Assembly: GCA_051651625.1 (NCBI GenBank)
Contig: JBOFSQ010000086.1
Coordinates: forward strand, 1-38,665
DNA length: 38,665 nucleotides
DNA from: JBOFSQ01 sp051651625
GTDB taxonomy: Bacteria; Planctomycetota; Planctomycetia; Pirellulales; Thermoguttaceae
Direction: 5' to 3'
Shown piece after piece: positions 15,017 to 23,937 of the stretch. Made by a program: the position numbers and the translations under genes. The notes beneath the pieces are model-generated. The model did not search any database. It saw nothing but the letters and a program-made list of their open reading frames with translations, and was not told the origin of the DNA. The first letter of the stretch is position 1, and every line of letters starts with the position of its first letter.

Positions 15017-17149
15017 TCACGCCTCGGCGACAAAGACTCGCATTGAGTGGTCGAGGAATCGCAGCGGACGATTTAGCTGTGGCGCGGGGCCGTCGGCGGC
15101 GGGGAAGATGTCGTTCGGCGATGGGGCTGCCGTGTCGAGAAAGAGTCGCCACGAAAATTGTTGACACACCGCCGGAAAACAAAAGTCTCGCGGTTCCCAC
15201 GCCGCGTGACACATAATCAAGATGTGATAACGCGAAACCTCCTGCGTCTCCGACGGCGGAACAGCCGAAATAAGACACGTCAAACTCCGCTCAAGTCCAT
15301 AATTCCAAGCGACACTGCCACCTTGCGCACCATACCAACTGATGTCGGGAAGTCCACCCGGACGACGCGGTTGTCCTGTCAAAAATCGTGTCTGCCGTAC
15401 CGCAGGCTCCGACAAACGAAAACGGATCAGACCTTCAGTAAAACGACGTAGCGATTCGTTTTTCTTCGCGAGTTTCCAGTCAAACCACGAAATCTCGTTG
15501 TCTTGGCAATAGGCGTTGTTGTTGCCGTTTTGTGTGCGACGTATCTCATCGCCCGCAACAAGCATCGGAACTCCTTGACTCAAAAAAAGCGTTGCAAGCA
15601 TGTTCCGAATCTGTCGTTGCCGCGTCGCATCGACCGCTTCGTTTGATGTCGGCCCTTCGATGCCGTAATTGCAACTCATGTTGTTGTTGTCACCATCACG
15701 ATTGTCTTCGCCATTTTTGGCGTTGTACTTTTGATTGTAGGTGACAAGGTCGTTGAGCGTAAATCCGTCGTGAGACGTTATGAAGTTGATACTGCAAAAC
15801 GGAGAACGTCCGGTGTGCGAATAGAGGTCGCTCGAACCCGAAAGTCGCGTGGCGATTGCCCCCGTCATGTGTTCGTCGCCGCGCCAGTAGCGTCGTGCGT
15901 CGTCGCGGTATTTACCGTTCCACTCTGCCCAGCGTCCCGACCCCGCACCGAACGAACCGACTTGATACGCACCCGCCGCGTCCCACGCCTCGGCGATAAT
16001 TTTTGTGTCGGCCAGAAGTGGGTCTTCGGCGATCATTTCAATCAGCGGCGGATTCGCTTGAAGGTGTCCGTTTTGATCGCGGCTCAAGATCGACGCAAGG
16101 TCAAAACGAAAACCGTCAACGTGATAATTGTGTACCCAGTAACGCAGACAATTAAAAATCATCTCGCGGACTATCGGGTGATTTCCGTTGACAGTGTTTC
16201 CGCAACCGCTGAAGTTTTTGTAATACTTCCCGTGTTCGAGCATGTAGTAAACATTGTTGTCGAGTCCACGGAAAGAGAGTGTCGGGCCGCGTTCGTTCCC
16301 TTCGCAGGTGTGGTTGAAGACGACATCGAGGATCACTTCGATCCCGTTTTGGTGCAGAACGCGCACCATCTCTTTGAACTCGCGCACCTGCGCACCGATT
16401 TCGCGTCCGTGGGCGTAACCTTGGTGCGGCGCGAAAAACGCCATTGTGTCGTAGCCCCAGTAGTTCTGGCGTGGCGAGACTTGGCCGTTCGTCTCTTGCA
16501 TCGGAAATGCGTGAATCGGCATAAGCTCAATCGCCGTCACGCCAAGCGATTTTAGGTACGCGATTCGGTCTTTCTCGATGATGCCAAGATAACTCCCCGG
16601 ATACTTCGCGCGACTCGTTTTCGATTGCGTGAAACCGCGAACGTGCGTCTCGTAGATAACGCTCTTGGCGAGGTCATACTTAAGATGTCGGTCGCCGCGC
16701 CAATCGAAGTCGTCATCGTCGATGACGACACACTTCGGCGGACGAATTACACCGTCGCTGCTGGTTTGAAACTCGCCAGCTATTGCCTTTGCGTATGGAT
16801 CGATGAGACGCGCCTTGCCGTCGAAGCGCAAACCTTGTTCGGGAATGAACGGCCCATCGGCCTGAAAGTGATAGAGCTGCTTCGCCTTCACGCCGCGCAC
16901 GAACAGACTCCAAACGTGTCCCCAGCGGTTGTTTTCGCGGTCGAACGTGAGTGTCTCGGCTGGTTCACGGTCTTCGACGCTATTGTATAACAGTAGCCGC
17001 ATGTGCGTTGCGTGACGACTGATGACGACAAACTGCGCACCGTTATCGTGAAGAATCGCCCCATACGGCAGCGGATAACTAAACCGCAACGCCGGTGGAC
17101 GCTCAAAAAGCCCCGACTCAGCAAGCGGTGTTTTGGGAAAGATCGACAT
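15017..17149 (-). CDS. glgX: Glycogen debranching enzyme GlgX (isoamylase type, GH13)
   Basis: A 710-aa debranching enzyme that hydrolyses alpha-1,6 branches of glycogen or limit dextrin in the cytoplasm. The N-terminal CBM48-like beta domain begins with P-L-P-Y-G-A-I-L-H-D-N-G-A-Q-F. The GH13 barrel has Y-E-T-H-V-R-G-F-T, G-V-T-A-I-E-L-M-P-I-H-A-F, V-I-L-D-V-V-F-N-H-T, nucleophile Asp350 in D-G-F-R-F-D-L-A, acid/base Glu387 in I-I-A-E-A-W-D, and Asp461 in F-I-T-S-H-D-G-F-T-L-N-D. The GlgX/TreX hallmark N-G-E-D-N-R-D-G follows. C-terminal beta domain present; length is typical. No Shine-Dalgarno sequence is visible at the ATG. The thioredoxin-like lipoprotein gene is 109 bp upstream on the same strand. 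No other glycogen gene lies in the window. Confidence 0.95.
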   Translation of the reverse strand: MSIFPKTPLAESGLFERPPALRFSYPLPYGAILHDNGAQFVVISRHATHMRLLLYNSVEDREPAETLTFDRENNRWGHVWSLFVRGVKAKQLYHFQADGPFIPEQGLRFDGKARLIDPYAKAIAGEFQTSSDGVIRPPKCVVIDDDDFDWRGDRHLKYDLAKSVIYETHVRGFTQSKTSRAKYPGSYLGIIEKDRIAYLKSLGVTAIELMPIHAFPMQETNGQVSPRQNYWGYDTMAFFAPHQGYAHGREIGAQVREFKEMVRVLHQNGIEVILDVVFNHTCEGNERGPTLSFRGLDNNVYYMLEHGKYYKNFSGCGNTVNGNHPIVREMIFNCLRYWVHNYHVDGFRFDLASILSRDQNGHLQANPPLIEMIAEDPLLADTKIIAEAWDAAGAYQVGSFGAGSGRWAEWNGKYRDDARRYWRGDEHMTGAIATRLSGSSDLYSHTGRSPFCSINFITSHDGFTLNDLVTYNQKYNAKNGEDNRDGDNNNMSCNYGIEGPTSNEAVDATRQRQIRNMLATLFLSQGVPMLVAGDEIRRTQNGNNNAYCQDNEISWFDWKLAKKNESLRRFTEGLIRFRLSEPAVRQTRFLTGQPRRPGGLPDISWYGAQGGSVAWNYGLERSLTCLISAVPPSETQEVSRYHILIMCHAAWEPRDFCFPAVCQQFSWRLFLDTAAPSPNDIFPAADGPAPQLNRPLRFLDHSMRVFVAEA

Positions 17150-17258
17150 AGAGAAATCTACTCAAGACAGTTTGAATTTCCCGTACCAAAACGGTAGCGG
17201 CCCATCGGGGCCGCGGTACGACGGAGGGCGAAGCCTACAAATCTACCCGTAACGGGTA

Positions 17259-17870
17259 TCACAGCGTTCGCGTTGGTGAATCACCTTGCGCGGCGAGTTG
17301 CCGACGCCCAGCGACCGTTTGGAGCACGACGTGCATCTGGAGAAGAAGTGCATTTGGCGGCTGCTGACCGACGAGACGTGATAACCGCAAACCGCCAGCG
17401 TCGATGAATTGAATCGTTGGAAACTCGCTCACGTCGTACTCTTTGCAGAGCGAACGAGATTCCGCCGCATCGACGGTAACGCAGACAAACTTCGACGCGA
17501 GTTGCCGCACACTCGGATCGGTGAACGTCCCAGCTTTCATTCGCGCGCTGTAGACGCAGTTGTCGGTTGTGAAGAAGACGAGGATCGGTTTGTTCTCGCT
17601 GTTTGCAAGTTTTACGGCGTCTTCGTAACGAGTGACAAATGGGAGCGATTCGTTTGACGTGGCGGTTTGCGAAGTCGTCGTTTGCACTGAAGTCGTCGGC
17701 ACCGCCGACGTTGAATGCTCGCAGCCAACGAGCGTTATCGTTACAGCGATCAAGACGAAACAGAATAACTGCCAGCGACAGAATAACTGCCAGCGCGACG
17801 CAACGCCTGTGCCGCAGTGAGTACGGCGGCTGTCAAGCGAGAGAGTATGGGCGATTTGGGAGTCGTTCAT
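17259..17870 (-). CDS. Thioredoxin-fold lipoprotein lacking the second active-site cysteine
   Basis: A 203-aa predicted lipoprotein. A long N-terminal region precedes the hydrophobic helix and lipobox T-L-V-G-C (Cys50). After a Ser/Thr-rich linker, residues about 78-180 form a thioredoxin-like domain: P-I-L-V-F-F-T-T-D-N-C-V-Y-S-A-R-M, with C-V-Y-S (105-108) instead of C-x-x-C, V-C-V-T-V-D, and the cis-proline strand E-F-P-T-I-Q-F-I-D-A. One cysteine suggests a monothiol or non-redox role outside the cytoplasm. The signal region contains C-R-W-Q-L-F twice, coded by an exact tandem 18-bp duplication apart from its last base (17761-17796). Start uncertain: no ribosome-binding site is clear. A small palindrome TACCCGTAACGGGTA abuts the stop codon. 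Confidence 0.8.
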   Translation of the reverse strand: MNDSQIAHTLSLDSRRTHCGTGVASRWQLFCRWQLFCFVLIAVTITLVGCEHSTSAVPTTSVQTTTSQTATSNESLPFVTRYEDAVKLANSENKPILVFFTTDNCVYSARMKAGTFTDPSVRQLASKFVCVTVDAAESRSLCKEYDVSEFPTIQFIDAGGLRLSRLVGQQPPNALLLQMHVVLQTVAGRRQLAAQGDSPTRTL

Positions 17871-17993
17871 TTGTGGAACCGAGAGTGCGGAATTAAACCC
17901 GCTGCGTGTCTATCGCCCTTGCAAGAGAGCGACTTGATTGGAAATCGTTCTTCGAATCGAGCGAATCTGCGTAGTTCAAAGACTACGAAAAGT

Positions 17994-18239
17994 TTAGGAA
18001 AAGAGGGCGGCTTGGTTTCCCAAACCGCCCTCACGAGGTGCGCTGTAACTATGGGACGTTCGAAGTGGAGTTTTGCAAACCCAGTACAAAGTCGAGGCGA
18101 AGCAGACCTCGTCCCCTTTGCGAACAATCAATACCAGCGGACGATGCACGAATGCACCGATCACGGCGATCCCTATCCACACAACATCCTTGCTGGCGAT
18201 AAGGGGCCGCACCCCGCGCGGGGGAATTATTCCGCCCAC
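17994..18239 (-). other. Possible small membrane protein gene or structured RNA
   Basis: The 546-bp gap between two divergent genes contains this candidate. Read as protein, a GTG start with AAGGGG just before it gives 81 aa with one hydrophobic segment, V-W-I-G-I-A-V-I-G-A-F-V, followed by L-V-L-I-V-R-K-G-D-E-V-C-F-A-S; I do not recognise it. The stop codon falls in the T run of the terminator at 17995-18032, which is odd for a protein gene. Read as RNA, it has a TATACGAT -10-like box at about 18250, a CGAGG/CCTCG hairpin, GGGACG...CGTCCC pairing and the terminator. It does not match tmRNA, SRP RNA, 6S or RNase P signatures that I know. Either reading remains open. Confidence 0.35.
17995..18032 (-). 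terminator. Rho-independent terminator of a minus-strand transcript
   Basis: Minus-strand reading: GAGGGCGG, then TTTGGGAAACCAAG, then CCGCCCTC followed by TTTTCCTAAACTTTT. It is 125 bp upstream of the thioredoxin-like gene and ends a transcript that must begin between here and the divergent large gene at 18417. Confidence 0.75.
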
Positions 18240-18416
18240 GCCCCTTCTATCGTATAACAGTCATAGTACAATCGCACCTAAAGAACCGTTCCTACGGAAA
18301 AATCGTTGCCGCCATCACGCCGAGTTACTCTTATGAGAATCGAAAAGAGTGGAGAATGTGCGAAAAATGGCGAGACGACGCAGAATAAGAAAACCACAAC
18401 AAACCGGAGATTCCAC

Positions 18417-21400
18417 ATGTTCACTATCCGCACAATCTTGACTGTACCGCTGATGCTCGTACTCGCGTCAATGGTTAACGCCGCGCCAGAGTTGCCCACA
18501 ATGGATGTCGCCGAGTGGGTCTGGACGTATCCCGACGCCGTGCAGCGCGGCGGTGGCGAGGCGTATTTTCGCACCACGTTTCGTCTCGATCAGGAAGTCA
18601 CGTCGGCGAAGGTTTACATCACCGCCGACAACGGTTACGAACTTCTCGTCAACAACCGTAAAGTCGCCGAAAAACTCGGCGCAGGCGGCGACGTTTGGGG
18701 GACAATGAATCTCCTCGACATCGCACCGTTTCTCGTCCCGAACGCATCGAACGTCATCGCTATCAAGGCGACTTGTCTAGGCGGCAGCGCGGGATTAATT
18801 GCGTCGTTTCGTATAACGCTAAAAGATGGCACAATTCTCGACATCCCGACCGGCCCCGCGTGGCGTGCGACCGAAGAACCCGCCGAACGTTGGTGGGAAC
18901 CCGACCACAACGACTCCGCGTGGACACCCGCCGCGCCGATGGGGAAACTCGGCATCGGACCGTGGCGAAAAATCGCACTCCCAACCACGCTGACCGACCC
19001 GAAGACGCTACCCGTTCAAGCGACCGGTGCGGTGCGACTCAACGACTCGTTCGTCACACTCTCATCGCTCGACGACTACGATTTTCCTGCTGGCGTTGTC
19101 TTCATCGAAGGTCGCGCGCCGGACTGTTCAACTCCACTTGCAACGACAAACTTTCGTATCCGCGAGACGCGAGCGTACTGGGAAAACGACGTTCCCGCAC
19201 CATCAATCAGCGGGCCGAAACTCTACAAACTCGTCCCCGCACGCCCCGATGGTGTGAAGACGCTCTTGCTCGATGCGGGCGAAGGACTCATCGGTTCGCC
19301 AATCGCCTCGTTCGATGGGAACACGATCTACTTCTGTATGGCGAAGCACGGTGTAGTTCCGGTGAACGCAGATGAACGAATACCAGAAGAGAAACTGTCG
19401 GAAGCGTTCTTCCACATCTACCAAATCGACGCCGACGGAAAAAATTTGAAGCAGTTAACCGACGGCCTTTGGCACGACACTGATCCTTGCCCGCTCCCCG
19501 ATGGCAGCATTGTGTTTTCGTCAACGCGAACCGGTGCCCGCGACGAGTATCACGCGAACGCCGCGCACTCGCTCTACAAACTCAATCCCGATGGACACAT
19601 CGAACCGATTACCGTTCACGTCACCGCCGATGCCGATCCAGAACTCATGGCCGACGGGCGGATCGCATTTGTTCGTCACGACAATTTTCTCGAACGTGCG
19701 AAAGTTGAGACACACATTCATTGCGTTCGCCCCGATGGGACGGCGGGCGAAGTGATCATCGGCCCCGACCGCCAAGCGATTGCTTACGACATGCAAACCG
19801 CCGCAGAACACGACGCACTTTGGCTCCGTTCGTATGGATTTGGAAGTCCCGCGCCGCTCCCTGATGGTCGCGTCGTTGCACTTTCGCACAGCGGCCCCGT
19901 CATTACAACTCTTGGCACAGCGAGCGAAAGCGATACCGCGCCGCTTGACGACGCCGCATCACCGGGCCGCGCGAAAGCCGCCGGAAAACAGACAGCATAC
20001 GATGTCGTTCCGATGCCGTGTCGCGTGAGTCTCATTGACCTTGCACCGCTCCCCGATGGACGCCTCGTCGTCTCGACGATGCACAATTCACTCGCGGTTG
20101 TCGATCCCGAAACGGGCGTCGCTGCGCAGATTTTGAAATCGAAAGAACCTGTTCACAGTGTCGTCTATCTCGGCGAACGTGCGACGCCGCACGAATGGGT
20201 TTCGACAATGAGCGAAGAAGCCGACACGCTGCCACACGGTTTTCTCTATGCTGCGAACGTCTTCAACAGCAAACAAACTCAAGCGGAGTGGGAACGTGTG
20301 AAAGCTGTTCGTGTTTGGCGCGGCGAACCGATGACGCTGCGTGCTGCGCTTCACCAGTACGGTCACGTCGGCTCGGTTGGTGTTGAGCTTGGGACGGTGC
20401 CGCTGATGCCGGACGGTTCGTTTTACGTTGAAGTTCCCGCCGATGTTCCGCTGGCGATGCAGGCGGTTGACGCGGCGGGGCGTGCGGTGGTGAGCGAGCT
20501 TTCGTGGGTCTACACGCGGCCCGGCGAGTTTCGCTCGTGTATCGGTTGCCACGCCGAACGCAGTGCAACTTCGGGGAGCAGCGGTGTTTCACCATCGATT
20601 CACAATGAACCACTTGATCTTACGCTCTCGCAACGTCCGCCGAGATTTCGTGCCAACAACGGTGCAAACGGCGGCGTACTCAACTTGCAGATCGAACGTA
20701 TGCGCGAAACGATTTCGGTTGACCTCTACACCGATCCGCTCAATGCCAGCACCAAACCGACGCGCAATCGCCGCGACGAGTACGCACGCATCGCGCAAGA
20801 ACTCGCGTCGAACGACGGTGGCACGCGATTCTCTGCGATTCAACGACTCAACATCTTTCGTCCGTCGCGTAGTGATGCGGCGTCGGTACCGCTGTTGCGT
20901 GCAGTAGAAAACATCGCCAGCACCGATGACAACGCAACGCTTCGCACACAAGCGGCTCTCGCACTTTCAGCGTTCGGGACAGACGAATCGATCGCGCCGC
21001 TCGTTGCGTTACTTGGCGACGAACATCCAAGCGTCGTTCAAGCGGCGAACGTCGCGCTCGAACACATCACCGGACGTAATGTGCTTATGTCGGAAACGAC
21101 GCCGGAAACGTTCTCGCGTGGTGTCGTCGCGCGATCTGCGGACGACTGGAAGTCGTGGCTGGACGCGAATCCGCTGCCGCAAATCGAAGCGACTCTTCGT
21201 GCGCGTGTTGTTCCGCGTGAAGAAGTGTTGTCGCGTGACGAGAGTCTCGCGGTGCGATTCTCGCTCGAATCTCTGGCGAGAATCGGACATGCTGAAAAAA
21301 CCGCCGCCGCTGTTCGCAATCTTCTCAAAAAGCGTGGCAATCTCGATTTGCTCACGCAGCTTGCGGCGGTGCGTGTGCTCGGTGAACTCGGCGATGTCGA

Positions 21401-22505
21401 TGCGATTCCACTCCTCACAAAGATACTGCGTGAGACGTGTCGCCGCGAGATGCCGCCGCATCAACACAATCCTGAATTTGGTTGGGCGGCGATGCGCGAC
21501 CACCTCGGCGGCGCGGCCATCGAGTCGCTCACGAACATTGTCGCAGCGTCACCGGCGCACCGGCGCGAAGTTCTGGACGCATTGCAAGACGCAGTCGTCG
21601 AGCTTGGCGAGTTTTGGTTTTACACGAATCGCACCGCTGATCATCCGTGGCTGATGGGATCGGTCAGCGGCATCATTCAGTTTCGGCTTTTGGAGGGACT
21701 TCTTGCGCTGGAGATTCAGCCGAGTGAAGTTCGTGAGAAAGTTGTGGAGCGGATCGTGAGTAATTTGCCAATCGACTCTGATCGCGGGATTCTACTTGAG
21801 AGCGACGCATACGAAACTCTCACGTCGCGTCTTCTTTGGCAAGTTGACGCCGCGCCGCGGATTCTCGATGCCGCTCTCGACACGCTCTTGCAGCACGACA
21901 GCGGCAACAAAGAGTTGAGTGCGGCGGTTGTTGTGTCGCCACCGGCGATGTCTACCGGCGAACTCGATGCGATGTCGCGTGCGGCGCAGTGGGTTGCGGT
22001 ACTTGCGTCGGGCGACGAACCGAAATGTCGTGATGACGAACGATTCGGCAGTCGTATCCGTGCGGCGTTTGAAGTTTTTCGACATGGCGAACCGTCGCGG
22101 ATGCGGTCGTGGACTTGCTTTATGTTGGCGCGCGGACTGGGGCGACTTGGCGACGCAAAGGCCGCACCAGTTCTTGTTGCGGCGTTAACGAACGAACCGA
22201 CCGAGTTTGACTTTGGTTGTTATCCGCCGCCGCACATTTTTCTCAACCGAGCGATGACGCCCGTTCACCGCGCCGCTGCCGCCGACGCACTCGGACGCAT
22301 CGGCGATGCGTCTTCGGCGGACATTCTCATTGCTGTTGTGAACGACACGAAAAACATGATGGACGTTCGCCAAGCGGCAGCGTGGGGCCTCGGCCACCTC
22401 GCCGCCCGCCACGTTCTCGATGCTGACACGCTCCGAAAAATCGAAAAACTCGCCGCAGACTACCCAGAGTTTTACACGCGACGTGCGCTGGGGAGTGTGA
22501 GGTAG
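18417..22505 (+). CDS. Large secreted HZS-alpha-like haem/HEAT-repeat protein
   Basis: A 1362-aa exported protein of a planctomycete family related to the middle domain of hydrazine synthase alpha subunit. A signal peptide (ending near V-N-A-A) is followed by a beta-sandwich domain, about 30-190, of the kind seen before alpha-L-rhamnosidases (Y-F-R-T-T-F, L-L-V-N-N-R-K-V). Residues about 290-700 form a propeller-like region with P-D-G-S-I-V-F-S-S-T-R-T-G and repeated L-P-D-G-R. A single c-type haem motif C-I-G-C-H sits at 708-712. From about 815 on there are HEAT/PBS-lyase-like repeats (A-L-A-L-S-A-F-G, A-V-R-V-L-G-E-L-G-D, R-A-A-A-A-D-A-L-G-R-I-G-D). GGAG precedes ATG 18417; the upstream extension to 18306 is less likely. 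True hydrazine synthase is not implied: only one haem and no partner subunits. Substrate unknown. Confidence 0.85.
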   Translation: MFTIRTILTVPLMLVLASMVNAAPELPTMDVAEWVWTYPDAVQRGGGEAYFRTTFRLDQEVTSAKVYITADNGYELLVNNRKVAEKLGAGGDVWGTMNLLDIAPFLVPNASNVIAIKATCLGGSAGLIASFRITLKDGTILDIPTGPAWRATEEPAERWWEPDHNDSAWTPAAPMGKLGIGPWRKIALPTTLTDPKTLPVQATGAVRLNDSFVTLSSLDDYDFPAGVVFIEGRAPDCSTPLATTNFRIRETRAYWENDVPAPSISGPKLYKLVPARPDGVKTLLLDAGEGLIGSPIASFDGNTIYFCMAKHGVVPVNADERIPEEKLSEAFFHIYQIDADGKNLKQLTDGLWHDTDPCPLPDGSIVFSSTRTGARDEYHANAAHSLYKLNPDGHIEPITVHVTADADPELMADGRIAFVRHDNFLERAKVETHIHCVRPDGTAGEVIIGPDRQAIAYDMQTAAEHDALWLRSYGFGSPAPLPDGRVVALSHSGPVITTLGTASESDTAPLDDAASPGRAKAAGKQTAYDVVPMPCRVSLIDLAPLPDGRLVVSTMHNSLAVVDPETGVAAQILKSKEPVHSVVYLGERATPHEWVSTMSEEADTLPHGFLYAANVFNSKQTQAEWERVKAVRVWRGEPMTLRAALHQYGHVGSVGVELGTVPLMPDGSFYVEVPADVPLAMQAVDAAGRAVVSELSWVYTRPGEFRSCIGCHAERSATSGSSGVSPSIHNEPLDLTLSQRPPRFRANNGANGGVLNLQIERMRETISVDLYTDPLNASTKPTRNRRDEYARIAQELASNDGGTRFSAIQRLNIFRPSRSDAASVPLLRAVENIASTDDNATLRTQAALALSAFGTDESIAPLVALLGDEHPSVVQAANVALEHITGRNVLMSETTPETFSRGVVARSADDWKSWLDANPLPQIEATLRARVVPREEVLSRDESLAVRFSLESLARIGHAEKTAAAVRNLLKKRGNLDLLTQLAAVRVLGELGDVDAIPLLTKILRETCRREMPPHQHNPEFGWAAMRDHLGGAAIESLTNIVAASPAHRREVLDALQDAVVELGEFWFYTNRTADHPWLMGSVSGIIQFRLLEGLLALEIQPSEVREKVVERIVSNLPIDSDRGILLESDAYETLTSRLLWQVDAAPRILDAALDTLLQHDSGNKELSAAVVVSPPAMSTGELDAMSRAAQWVAVLASGDEPKCRDDERFGSRIRAAFEVFRHGEPSRMRSWTCFMLARGLGRLGDAKAAPVLVAALTNEPTEFDFGCYPPPHIFLNRAMTPVHRAAAADALGRIGDASSADILIAVVNDTKNMMDVRQAAAWGLGHLAARHVLDADTLRKIEKLAADYPEFYTRRALGSVR

Positions 22506-22574
22506 GCGTGGAATGACTGGCAGGCGGAATGAAGCGTAGCGCAAGACTTGTTCGGAAACTTGCACTCGCACAGC

Positions 22575-22644
22575 GGTTCGGCATAGCCTAACCCTCCAGT
22601 TGTCATACGCCGCAGGCGTCTGGAGGGTTAGGCTATGCCGAACC
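22575..22644. repeat. Long-stem hairpin element, copy 1 (GGTTCGGCATAG family)
   Basis: Perfect 25-bp arms, GGTTCGGCATAG...CCTCCAG and CTGGAGG...CTATGCCGAACC, enclose a 20-base loop that itself holds CGCCGCAGGCG. A related element at 33479-33546 has the same loop core and arms that differ by a compensated base pair. It sits 70 bp after the HZS-alpha-like gene and could end its transcript, although no T run follows. Confidence 0.9.
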
Positions 22645-22677
22645 TGAACTACTCGCCAGATTTCATTGGGTCGCCCG

Positions 22678-22705
22678 TTGCCGCGGTCAAAAAATGGGGT
22701 AAAAT
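22678..22705 (+). promoter_or_regulatory. Possible sigma70 promoter of the response regulator
   Basis: TTGCCG, 16-base spacer, TAAAAT, about 55 bp before the ATG at 22763. Weak match at -35; assigned from position and spacing only. Confidence 0.35.
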
Positions 22706-22762
22706 CCGCCCGCCAAGTTCAGCTTCTGTCCCGTCTTTGTTCGCCGTTTTTGAGCCGACACT

Positions 22763-23761
22763 ATGGAACCGAATATCGCGCAAGAAACCGTCAAGATACT
22801 CGCCGAACAGGGGGAGATTCTCCTTCCCGAAGACCTGTCGAGTCAAGACTTTGAGGCGTGTTATGCCGCGCTGAAGCAACTGAACGACCGCTCCAAGGTA
22901 GATATGGACGCAGTTCGGCTCGACTTCTTCTCGAAGGATACCGAGCGGATCAAACAGCGTCTTGTTGCATTACAGCAGATATTGAGAACGGGTTGCGCTC
23001 ACAAACTCGTTGTCAGCACGATGTATCTGCTCAAGCACCTTGAACTCCGTGGTGCTTCCAATGGCGACATATTGGCAGATCAATTTGTCTCCGACCTGAT
23101 CGCTTTTTCCATATCAATTCATACTGCTGAACATCGCGCGCAGACCCATACTGCTCCGCCTCCCGAATATAACAGCGAAGCACTGCGGCAAAACCTTTTG
23201 AACCAGTTGAATCAAGCCCTCGCAGCGTTCGATGACGAAGAGAGTTTGCGAATCATCACGCAGCTTGAAAAAAACAAGCCGCAGGAGCAACTAAAAACGC
23301 TGGCAACGATGCGGACACATGTGAAGGAGTTTGCATTTGATAAGGCTATTAGTGCATTATCACAGTTGACCAGCACATCGCTAAACCAAGCCACCGGTAG
23401 ACGCAAGCCAGTGGTGCTTGCTGTTGATGACGTTCCCAGTAATCTCACCGCGCTCAAAAGCATTCTCGGCGATCAATACAAGTTCGTCGGTGTGACTTCG
23501 GGGCGTGCGGTGTTGCAATACATCGAAAACAACATCCCCGATGTCTACATTCTCGACATCGACATGCCCGAAATGAACGGTTTTGAAGTTGCAGAACAGA
23601 TACGAAGGCGACGTAAAATCGCCCCGATAGTTTTCCTTACGGCCAATTCAACGATGGAATACGTCATCAGGGCATTCGAGATGGGAATCACTGATTTTTT
23701 AGTCAAACCGTGTAGTCGCCAAGCAGTTCTCGCCAAGTTAGAAATTCTCACGTTGCGGTGA
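22763..23761 (+). CDS. Response regulator with long N-terminal helical region
   Basis: A 332-aa protein. The C-terminal receiver domain (about 214-332) has the acidic pair Asp222-Asp223, phospho-acceptor Asp265 in Y-I-L-D-I-D-M-P-E-M-N-G, Thr293 in F-L-T-A-N and Lys315 in V-K-P. The N-terminal 210 residues are helical with no DNA-binding or enzymatic motif. Residues about 140-200 resemble the last 60 residues of the histidine kinase coded just downstream (both show a L-x2-Q-L-x3-L-x2-F-D pattern and a later E-F/D-F-A/D-F-D-x-A). The gene lies 176 bp before that kinase on the same strand, so they are probably partners. Output by protein-protein contact is inferred. The start has no strong Shine-Dalgarno sequence; the stop codon overlaps the 113-bp repeat by one base. 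Confidence 0.88.
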   Translation: MEPNIAQETVKILAEQGEILLPEDLSSQDFEACYAALKQLNDRSKVDMDAVRLDFFSKDTERIKQRLVALQQILRTGCAHKLVVSTMYLLKHLELRGASNGDILADQFVSDLIAFSISIHTAEHRAQTHTAPPPEYNSEALRQNLLNQLNQALAAFDDEESLRIITQLEKNKPQEQLKTLATMRTHVKEFAFDKAISALSQLTSTSLNQATGRRKPVVLAVDDVPSNLTALKSILGDQYKFVGVTSGRAVLQYIENNIPDVYILDIDMPEMNGFEVAEQIRRRRKIAPIVFLTANSTMEYVIRAFEMGITDFLVKPCSRQAVLAKLEILTLR

Positions 23762-23872
23762 TAAGAACACGAAGCGTAAGCGAGTGCCCGAAGTAGAACA
23801 CGCCCCAAATAGGACATATAGGTCCTATATGACCTATATGTCCTATGGAACGCGATATGGCCGCCAACGCTG
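23761..23872. repeat. 113-bp repeat, copy 1, upstream of the kinase gene
   Basis: Begins ATAAGAACACGAAGCGTAAG and ends GGCCGCCAACGCTG. It contains a perfect inverted repeat (23810-23845), TAGGACATATAGGTC, CTATAT, GACCTATATGTCCTA. Nearly identical to 28236-28348, differing only around CGCCCCAAAT versus CGCCCTAAAAT. Here it is followed by the hairpin GCCGCCAACGCTGTTGGCGG. Kinase-frame codons upstream of 23938 lie in or just after this repeat and are not thought to be translated. Confidence 0.93.
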
Positions 23873-23937
23873 TTGGCGGCATCACTGCCGCCGCTCGCCC
23901 GCCGGTACCTTGTGAAAACCGCAAACGGATACAAGCA

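Noticed and set aside
15731..16555. Plus-strand open frame of 274 codons
   Set aside because: Antisense to the glgX catalytic barrel; composition follows the codons of glgX.
17817..18257. Plus-strand open frame of 146 codons upstream of the HZS-alpha-like gene
   Set aside because: No ribosome-binding site, crosses a minus-strand terminator and the divergent promoter region, and overlaps the start of the thioredoxin-like gene.
18417..22505. Genuine hydrazine synthase alpha subunit
   Set aside because: Only one haem motif, different domain order with HEAT repeats, and no beta or gamma subunit genes nearby.
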